From contig JANQIN010000025.1 in the NCBI GenBank assembly GCA_028282145.1, positions 1-38,966 on the forward strand: a stretch of DNA of 38,966 bases, read 5' to 3'. This DNA comes from Thermodesulfobacteriota bacterium. Lineage in GTDB: Bacteria > Desulfobacterota > Desulfuromonadia > Desulfuromonadales > Geopsychrobacteraceae. Position 1 is the stretch's first letter, and the number at the start of each line of letters is the position of its first letter. Below are positions 33,374 through 38,966 of the stretch, in pieces. The position numbers were made by a program, and so were the translations under genes. Below the pieces are notes generated by a model. That model searched no databases. It was not told the DNA's origin and saw only the letters and a program-made list of their open reading frames with translations.

Positions 33374-35212
33374 ATGACCGGAGACCGACTCACTCACTTT
33401 ATTCCCACCTGCCGTGCTGAGATGGAGGCTCGGGGCTGGCGTGCCTTGGATGTGCTTTTTGTCACGGGGGATGCCTATGTCGACCATCCGTCTTTCGGAG
33501 TGCCGCTGCTGGCCCGGCTGCTGGAGTCCCGGGGGTATAGGGTGGGAATCCTGGCACAACCGGATTGGAAAAATCCGGATAGCCTCAAGGGGATGGGGCG
33601 GCCCGGGCTTTGTGCCTGTGTCTCCGCCGGAGCCATGGACTCGATGGTCAATCGTTACACCGCGGCCAAAAAAGTGCGGAACGATGATGCGTATACACCC
33701 GGAGGCAAGGCCGGCGCGCGACCGGATCGGGCGACCATCGCCTATACCGGAGCGGTCAAATCCGCCTTTAAGGGGCTGCCGGTGATCATAGGCGGCATTG
33801 AGGCCAGCCTTCGGCGCTGGGCGCATTACGATTACTGGGACAACCGGGTGCGTCGGTCCCTTCTGATTGACAGCAAGGCCGATCTGTTGATCTACGGCAT
33901 GGCGGAAAGAGTCCTCGCCTCAGTGGTCGATCACCTCGCCGGAGGCGGCACCCTGGGAGAATTACCTGAACCCGAGGGAACCGTGCAAACGTCGCGGGCC
34001 CTGCCGGAAGGGGTGGATTCCCTCCCCTCCTTTGAGGGGGTTTCGAAAGACCCTCAGGCTTACAATGAGGCGTTTCGAAGAGCCAGCGAGCAAGCAACCC
34101 CCGAGCGCGCCCGGCCTCTGGCCCAGAAGCATGGCGAACGCTGGGTTCTGGTCCACCCCCCTGCTGAGCCCCTGTCTCCGGAAGAGCTCGATGCCGTTTA
34201 TGCTCTACCCTTCCAGCGGTGTCCGCATCCGTCCTACACCGAGGCCATCCCGGCCTTTGAACAGATTCGTTGGTCGATCACCACCCATCGCGGATGCTAC
34301 GGAGGTTGTTCCTTTTGCGCCATTACCGCACATCAGGGGAAACAGATCGTTTCCCGCAGCCGTCTGTCGATTCTCGAAGAGGTCGAGTCCCTGGTGCAGG
34401 CGGATCACTTTCGGGGGACGGTGAGCGACCTCGGTGGACCGACAGCCAATATGTACGGTACCGGTTGTGGAAATCCGTCGGCCCGCCGACGATGCCGCAG
34501 GCCAAGCTGCTTGTGGCCCAAGATATGCCCTCATTTGGTTACGGATGATCGGGAGGCCACCCATCTGTTGAAAGACGTTCGAAAAATACCGAAAGTGAAG
34601 CATGCGTTTGTCGCTTCCGGGTTGCGGACCGATCTTCTGGACCAGCAGCGTCGGTACTTTGAAGAACTGATCAAACATCACACGGGAGGTCTTCTCAAAG
34701 TGGCGCCCGAGACGACAGTCACCTCGGTAGCCCAGGTGATGCACAAGCCGGGACCTGAGTCGTTCCTGGCCTTTTTGCAGTGGTTCCGTGAGCAGAACCG
34801 AAAGCTGGGGCGGCGACAGGGGGTGGTTCCGTATCTGATTGCCGGGCATCCCGGCTGTACACTGGAAGATATGGTAGACGTAGCCCTGTTTCTCAAAAAA
34901 CATCGATTAAAGGTGGAACAAGTCCAAGAATTCACTCCCACTCCCGGATCTTTGGCGACCTGCCTGTTTCATACCGGTACCAACCCCTTTGATGGTTCTC
35001 CTGTCTATATCCCGAAGCAGGCTGAAGAGCGTCGATTGCAAAAAGCCCTGCTCCTCTATCATCGTCCGGAAATGAAAGCCCAGGTGGAGAAAGCTTGCCG
35101 CCAATCGGGGCGGGCGGATGCTCTCCGGCAGCTTTTGCCTGCAAGGCCCGACAGTGGCTCTGCCTCACGACCCCGGAAGCGGCGACCGGGAGCGCGCGGG
35201 CGAAAACGTTAA
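33374..35212 (+). CDS. ygiQ: YgiQ family radical SAM protein
   Basis: A 612-residue radical SAM protein of the UPF0313/YgiQ family. The N-terminal domain contains LFVTGDAYVDHPSFG, characteristic of the family. The [4Fe-4S]/SAM site is the CxxxCxxC motif in THRGCYGGCSFCAI. A further cysteine-rich stretch (CRRPSCLWPKICPHL) and the family C-terminal domain (FTPTPGSLATCLFHTG, then VYIPK) follow, ending in a very basic tail (RPRKRRPGARGRKR). The reaction is not known. The ATG at 33374 aligns with where relatives begin; the frame remains open upstream to an ATG at 33320 without a ribosome binding site, which would start before the promoter. It is shorter than the E. coli protein, mainly at the C-terminus. 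Confidence 0.93.
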   Translation: MTGDRLTHFIPTCRAEMEARGWRALDVLFVTGDAYVDHPSFGVPLLARLLESRGYRVGILAQPDWKNPDSLKGMGRPGLCACVSAGAMDSMVNRYTAAKKVRNDDAYTPGGKAGARPDRATIAYTGAVKSAFKGLPVIIGGIEASLRRWAHYDYWDNRVRRSLLIDSKADLLIYGMAERVLASVVDHLAGGGTLGELPEPEGTVQTSRALPEGVDSLPSFEGVSKDPQAYNEAFRRASEQATPERARPLAQKHGERWVLVHPPAEPLSPEELDAVYALPFQRCPHPSYTEAIPAFEQIRWSITTHRGCYGGCSFCAITAHQGKQIVSRSRLSILEEVESLVQADHFRGTVSDLGGPTANMYGTGCGNPSARRRCRRPSCLWPKICPHLVTDDREATHLLKDVRKIPKVKHAFVASGLRTDLLDQQRRYFEELIKHHTGGLLKVAPETTVTSVAQVMHKPGPESFLAFLQWFREQNRKLGRRQGVVPYLIAGHPGCTLEDMVDVALFLKKHRLKVEQVQEFTPTPGSLATCLFHTGTNPFDGSPVYIPKQAEERRLQKALLLYHRPEMKAQVEKACRQSGRADALRQLLPARPDSGSASRPRKRRPGARGRKR

Positions 35213-35380
35213 ATTTTAATTTGATTTCTCAATTTTGGCCTGTAGTTTGCTACCGTCTTCCGAGAAGTCCTCATGAAATCTTCGTAGTTGTGATGTCGCA
35301 GGTATTAGGTGACCTAATTGGGTCATCTTGCCGGTGGAATGGCCAAGTCAAACTCAGAAACTGCTCGGGAGGAACGGAAG

Positions 35381-35836
35381 ATGGCGAGTGCGGAATCAAC
35401 ATTCAAGATTTTAAAACGGGGGATGGATGCAGCCGATCGAGGGGAGACGCTGGCAGCACAGATTCATCTGGAAACAGCCTTCAATCAGGGGCGGTCACCT
35501 TTGGCCTGCTCCTATCTCGGCTTTTGCAAAGCCCGGGAAGACGGGACTTTCAAAGAGGCTCTCAAACTCTGCGGTGAAGCTTTGAGTCGAGAACCTTCCA
35601 ACGCTCTTCATTACTACAATCTTGGTCGAATCTATCGGACCATGGGACGTAAGCCCGAAGCGATCGATGCTTTTTTCACCGGCCTGAAGATGCAGCGTCA
35701 CCCGCTGATCCTGACTCAGCTGCGAGAATTGGGCGTTCGTCGCCCGCCGATCTTTCGCTGGCTGGAACGAGGGCATCCGCTCAACCGAATCGTTGGCAAG
35801 GCTGTCGGTTGGATGCGTCCGGCACCGGGGGTTTAG
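35381..35836 (+). CDS. Small tetratricopeptide-repeat protein
   Basis: A 151-residue cytoplasmic protein with TPR-like helices. The clearest repeats are FKEALKLCGEALSREPSNAL and HYYNLGRIYRTMGRKPEAID, together about residues 65-115, preceded by a degenerate one. A basic C-terminus (RRPPIFRWLERGHPLNRIVG) resembles a short helix-turn tail seen in small TPR proteins of deltaproteobacteria. The ATG at 35381 is chosen for GGGAGG 8 bases upstream; in-frame upstream starts lack one. It is preceded by about 165 bases without a clear signal except TGCTACC, a weak extended -10 near 35255, and followed by a terminator. No partner is indicated. Confidence 0.8.
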   Translation: MASAESTFKILKRGMDAADRGETLAAQIHLETAFNQGRSPLACSYLGFCKAREDGTFKEALKLCGEALSREPSNALHYYNLGRIYRTMGRKPEAIDAFFTGLKMQRHPLILTQLRELGVRRPPIFRWLERGHPLNRIVGKAVGWMRPAPGV

Positions 35837-35872
35837 AGTATTTGCCCAACATTCCGAATTTATGGTAATTAA

Positions 35873-35911
35873 GCGGCCGTCTGTTTTATACAGATGGCCG
35901 TTTGCTTTTTT
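35873..35911 (+). terminator. Intrinsic terminator after the TPR gene
   Basis: CGGCCGTCTGT (35874-35884) pairs with ACAGATGGCCG (35890-35900), 11 pairs including one G-U, with a 5-base loop. It is followed by TTTGCTTTTTT. It isolates the TPR gene from aroC. Confidence 0.85.
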
Positions 35912-35947
35912 CCTTTTTTTCGAGGTCAGTTGTTGGGCCGCCTGCTT

Positions 35948-35977
35948 TTGGCCGAAAGCGGCCAACCGTGGTATTCT
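35948..35977 (+). promoter_or_regulatory. Promoter of aroC with an overlapping hairpin
   Basis: TTGGCC (35948-35953), an 18-base spacer, then TATTCT (35972-35977) preceded by TGG (extended -10). The start would be near 35984, giving a 71-base leader. The -35 lies inside the perfect palindrome TTGGCCG-AAAG-CGGCCAA (35948-35965), which may be an operator. Confidence 0.5.
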
Positions 35978-36054
35978 TGCCCGAACTGATCGACGTTAGC
36001 TTGTCTACGGGTGGAGCTGTGCACCCGCTTTTCATGAAACACCAGGAGACCTTT

Positions 36055-37134
36055 ATGTCCAGCACCTTTGGAACCCTCTATCGTGTCACCACCTTCGGCG
36101 AGTCCCATTGCAAAGGGGTCGGAGCGATTGTTGACGGCTGTCCCGCCGGTCTGGAGCTGACCGAGGCGGATATCCAGACTCAGTTGACCCGCCGTCGGCC
36201 GGGACAGAGTACCCTGACAACCCCTCGGGACGAGGCCGACCAGGTGACCATCTATTCCGGCACCGAATTCGGCAAAACTTTGGGAACGCCGATCATGCTT
36301 CTGGTCAACAACAAGGATCAACGCCCGGGTGATTATGGGGAGATGAGCAAGATCCCCCGCCCGTCCCATGCCGATTACACCTACCAGATGAAATATGGCA
36401 ATCGGGCTTCCAGTGGGGGGGGGCGCTCGAGTGCCCGCGAATCGATCGGACGGGTAGCGGCCGGTGCCATTGCCGAGAAGTGGCTGAAGGAAACTTTCGG
36501 TGTCGAGATCGTGGCCTGCGTCAGTTCGGTGGGCGATATTGTGGCGTCGGAAATCGATCCCCTCGGGTTGACCCGCGAACAGGTCGATGCAACCCTGATC
36601 CGTTGCCCGGATCGGGGTCTGGCCGACAAGATGATCGACCGGGTCCATCAGACTCTGGAGAAAAAAGATTCTATCGGTGGTGTAGTGACCTGCGTCTGTC
36701 GCAACGTCCCGGTTGGTTGGGGAGAGCCTGTTTTCGACAAGCTGGAAGCCAAACTGGCTCAGGCCATGATGTCGCTGCCGGCCACCAAGGGGTTCGAGAT
36801 CGGTTCCGGCTTTTCCGGGACCTGTCTCAACGGGAGCCAGCATAACGACGTCTTTGTTCAGAAGGAAGGACGCCTCGGGACCCTGACGAACCATTCCGGC
36901 GGCGTTCAAGGCGGCATCAGCAATGGTGAACCGATCCTGTTCCGGGTTGCATTCAAACCGGTGGCAACAATCGGCCTGGCCCAGGAAACGGTTGACTTTG
37001 ATGGTCATCCCGTGACCTTGGAAGCCAAGGGCCGTCACGATCCCTGCGTGGTTCCCCGGGCGGTGCCGATCGTCGAGACGATGACCGCACTGGCTCTGAT
37101 GGACCTGGCCCTGCGGCAGCAGGCGCGCGGCTAG
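36055..37134 (+). CDS. aroC: Chorismate synthase
   Basis: A 359-residue chorismate synthase (EC 4.2.3.5), which converts EPSP to chorismate with reduced FMN in the cytoplasm, the last step of the shikimate pathway. The signatures are all present: the N-terminal [20 protein letters not shown], the central [18 protein letters not shown], and the C-terminal [18 protein letters not shown] and [15 protein letters not shown]. The ATG at 36055 has AGGAG 6 bases before it, preferred over upstream in-frame ATGs. The VanZ-like gene starts 2 bases after its stop, so the two may be cotranscribed although their roles are unrelated. Confidence 0.98.
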   Translation: MSSTFGTLYRVTTFGESHCKGVGAIVDGCPAGLELTEADIQTQLTRRRPGQSTLTTPRDEADQVTIYSGTEFGKTLGTPIMLLVNNKDQRPGDYGEMSKIPRPSHADYTYQMKYGNRASSGGGRSSARESIGRVAAGAIAEKWLKETFGVEIVACVSSVGDIVASEIDPLGLTREQVDATLIRCPDRGLADKMIDRVHQTLEKKDSIGGVVTCVCRNVPVGWGEPVFDKLEAKLAQAMMSLPATKGFEIGSGFSGTCLNGSQHNDVFVQKEGRLGTLTNHSGGVQGGISNGEPILFRVAFKPVATIGLAQETVDFDGHPVTLEAKGRHDPCVVPRAVPIVETMTALALMDLALRQQARG

Positions 37135-37136
37135 CC

Positions 37137-38117
37137 TTGGTTCTTCCCGCAGCCTGGAGCAAGGCGCTCCGATCTCCCGGGGGTACCAACGGCCTTATCG
37201 CCAGCGGTGCTCTTCTGGTGATTACCCCTCTGCTGTTTTTCGGAGGGCCGGATCCGACCTCGCCACGGCTCTTCCTCAGTACCTGGAGCTTGGGGCATCT
37301 GATCCTCTTCGGGGCTTTGGCGGTCTGGGTCGTTCACCGATGCCCGACCGATTGGCCTTGGTACACCCACTGGCTATTCACACTTGGTGTTACGGCCCTT
37401 CTGGGAGGGCTGGCGGAGATCGTACAGGGTATTTTTGGCCGAACTCCCAGCTTTATCGACTGGTCTTGGGACCTCCTGGGAGCTGCTATCGGCCTGGTTT
37501 TTCTACGAATTCTTCCGCGAAACAAACTGGGTGCCCTGGCGCTGAGCTCTGTGGTTCTTCTCTTCCTCGGAACCATCCTGGCACCCCGCTTTCTGATCGC
37601 CATGGATGACGCGATCGCTGCGCGGCAGTTCCCTGACCTGGCGACCCTGGAGTCACCTCTGGAGCTGTCCCGTTGGCGCGGTAGAGACTATCTCCGAATC
37701 ACTTCGGACCATGTACACGACGGGGAGCGCAGCCTGGAAGTCACCCTGCCACCGGGGTTGTACAGCGGGACGACGCTGGCACATTTCCCTCGGGACTGGA
37801 CCGAGTACAAAGGGTTGGAGTTTTATGCTTTCAACCCGGACGCGACAGCCTTGCCGGTAACCGTCAAAATCTACGACAAAATCCACGATACCCTGGGACA
37901 CCATTACTACGATCGTTACAATGGACGGCGGACCTTGCGGCCTGGCTGGACCCGTATCTTTGTGGATCTTCAAGAAGTACGCTATGCGCCCAAGGCGCGG
38001 GAAATGGATATGTCCCAAATTCGGCATGTCCAGATCTTTACCGAGCATCTGAAAACAAAACGCCTTATCTACCTGGATAGCTTTCGTTTGCTGGCCGAAC
38101 GGCCTTCACGGCCTTAA
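37137..38117 (+). CDS. VanZ-like membrane protein with a C-terminal carbohydrate-binding-like domain
   Basis: A 326-residue protein. The N-terminal half is VanZ-like: four or five membrane helices at about 17-36, 50-68, 79-98, 105-124 and 131-150, with the family-like GGLAEIVQGIFGRTPSFIDWSW, where acidic and aromatic residues cluster. The C-terminal ~150 residues (LELSRWRGRDYLRITSDH ... RLIYLDSFRLL) look like a beta-sandwich of the carbohydrate-binding or galactose-binding type, which would sit outside the cytoplasmic membrane. The start is uncertain: TTG at 37137, 2 bases after aroC, has no ribosome binding site, but a later start would shorten the first helix. Function unknown. Confidence 0.78.
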   Translation: MVLPAAWSKALRSPGGTNGLIASGALLVITPLLFFGGPDPTSPRLFLSTWSLGHLILFGALAVWVVHRCPTDWPWYTHWLFTLGVTALLGGLAEIVQGIFGRTPSFIDWSWDLLGAAIGLVFLRILPRNKLGALALSSVVLLFLGTILAPRFLIAMDDAIAARQFPDLATLESPLELSRWRGRDYLRITSDHVHDGERSLEVTLPPGLYSGTTLAHFPRDWTEYKGLEFYAFNPDATALPVTVKIYDKIHDTLGHHYYDRYNGRRTLRPGWTRIFVDLQEVRYAPKAREMDMSQIRHVQIFTEHLKTKRLIYLDSFRLLAERPSRP

Positions 38118-38966
38118 GTCCGTTTTTTTTCCTGTTCCACCGTAAACTGTCCCATCATCCCACGGTCTTCATGTTCCAGGATATGGCAATGGTACATATA
38201 GGGAAGAGATGGGTTCGTATAGCGTTCGAACCGAAGCAACAGACCGACCCGTTCACCGGGATCCACCAGCACGGTATCTTTCCAACCCTGCTCATGAGCC
38301 GGGGGTGTGAGCCCGTTGCGATCGGTAATACGGAACTGCACGTTGTGAATATGGAACGGATGGGGCATGTTCGATCGGTTGTCGATCTCCCATCGTTCCC
38401 AGGTATCGACCGGTACCCGCTCATCGATCCGGTGGAGATTCATCACTTTTCCGTTAATGGTAAATCCCTCCCCCCGCATCATCCGCATTCCCATGGCCAT
38501 CTGCAGGGTAAACCGTCTCACGGGTAACAGCTCCTGGGGTGGAAGGGGAGGCATTTCGAGCAACCGGGCCGGAACACCCCGGGGTTCTCCACGACCCTTG
38601 ACCCGAGGTTGTAACAGGTCAAAGGTGTCAAATCCGCGAACCCGCTGACGGCCGATAAAGAACTCCTCCGGGTAACTTCGAAGGATCAGGTCCTCGCCGG
38701 TACTGCAATCCACCAGAATTTCCACCCGTTCACCGGGGGAAAGCCGGAGCCGTTGCAAGCTGACGGGTCGAGAGAGGAATCCACCGTCACTGGCAATTAC
38801 CAGAAAAGATCGGTTATCGGGAAACCCCAGGGTAAATGTGCGGGCATTGGAGCCGTTGAGGATTCGGAATCGAATTTGTCTCGGGGGAACCTCGATGTAA
38901 GGGGCCAGAGTCCCATTGACGAGAATGTTTCGTCCCCGTTTCCCGCGCATAACATCGTGCATATGC
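38114..38966 (-). CDS. CueO-like multicopper oxidase, 5' part cut off by the window edge
   Basis: The C-terminal 283 residues are visible and the frame stays open past the right edge. Type 1 and type 2/3 copper ligands appear in HPFHIHNVQF and YMYHCHILEHEDRGMMGQF, where HCHxxxHxxxxM places Met as the axial type 1 ligand. The upstream segment FRILNGSNARTFTLGF and VIASDGGFL match the second cupredoxin domain of CueO/FtsP-type enzymes. A methionine-rich stretch (MAMGMRMMRGEG) resembles the Met-rich region of CueO. It probably oxidises Cu(I) or organic substrates with oxygen in the periplasm, but the signal peptide is outside the window. Its stop overlaps that of the VanZ-like gene by 4 bases. 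Confidence 0.93.
   Translation of the reverse strand, partial: HMHDVMRGKRGRNILVNGTLAPYIEVPPRQIRFRILNGSNARTFTLGFPDNRSFLVIASDGGFLSRPVSLQRLRLSPGERVEILVDCSTGEDLILRSYPEEFFIGRQRVRGFDTFDLLQPRVKGRGEPRGVPARLLEMPPLPPQELLPVRRFTLQMAMGMRMMRGEGFTINGKVMNLHRIDERVPVDTWERWEIDNRSNMPHPFHIHNVQFRITDRNGLTPPAHEQGWKDTVLVDPGERVGLLLRFERYTNPSLPYMYHCHILEHEDRGMMGQFTVEQEKKRT

Overview
The window reads as about 39 kb of chromosome from a Gram-negative, metabolically versatile and probably facultatively or strictly anaerobic bacterium. GC content is moderate to high. The gene set (LutABC lactate oxidation, a DUF438/hemerythrin protein beside a one-cluster ferredoxin, many signalling proteins, sigma-54 and FNR-type promoter signals) fits the Desulfuromonadota/deltaproteobacterial area best. 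That placement is an inference from gene content, not a marker-gene result. No tRNA, rRNA, CRISPR array, transposase or phage gene was seen.

Region 1 (1-2534, minus strand) is a lutABC operon for L-lactate oxidation; lutC runs off the left edge. Region 2 (2628-12500, minus strand) is the best-defined system: a guanidine assimilation operon. In transcription order it has a sigma-54-type -24/-12 element, a textbook guanidine-I (ykkC) riboswitch, a three-gene ABC importer, two DUF1989 proteins (the carboxyguanidine deiminase pair), a biotin-dependent urea-type carboxylase that should act on guanidine, and allophanate hydrolase. Together they would import guanidine, carboxylate it, deiminate it to allophanate, and split that to ammonia and CO2. 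Control would combine nitrogen status (sigma-54) with ligand sensing (riboswitch). These genes are often mislabelled as urea degradation.

Region 3 (12610-14760) is a three-gene minus-strand operon: DUF1858-DUF438-hemerythrin-PAS protein, ferredoxin, cupin. A CRP/FNR-type box stands at the exact class II distance from a -10 element. Region 4 (14940-22873, plus strand) is a chemosensory locus: a secreted protein of two PilJ domains, a chemoreceptor, a CheB-CheR-PAS fusion and a hybrid histidine kinase. Between the receptor and the fusion lies a 210-bp stretch packed with seven consecutive hairpins, bounded by two copies of the same palindrome; the last one is an intrinsic terminator.

Region 5 (22831-38966) is a tightly packed mixture: a cytoplasmic molybdopterin oxidoreductase with yaeQ, a family II pyrophosphatase with regulatory CBS/DRTGG domains, a PAS histidine kinase, an unrecognised secreted coiled-coil protein, a GGDEF-EAL protein, a bacteriohemerythrin, a YgiQ-type radical SAM protein, a small TPR protein, aroC, a VanZ-like membrane protein with an extra C-terminal domain, and a CueO-like multicopper oxidase cut by the right edge. 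Convergent neighbours here repeatedly abut or overlap at their stop codons. Two genes share the 12-mer TTGTGGCACAAT as a probable extended -10 placed so close to the ATG that their mRNAs would be leaderless.
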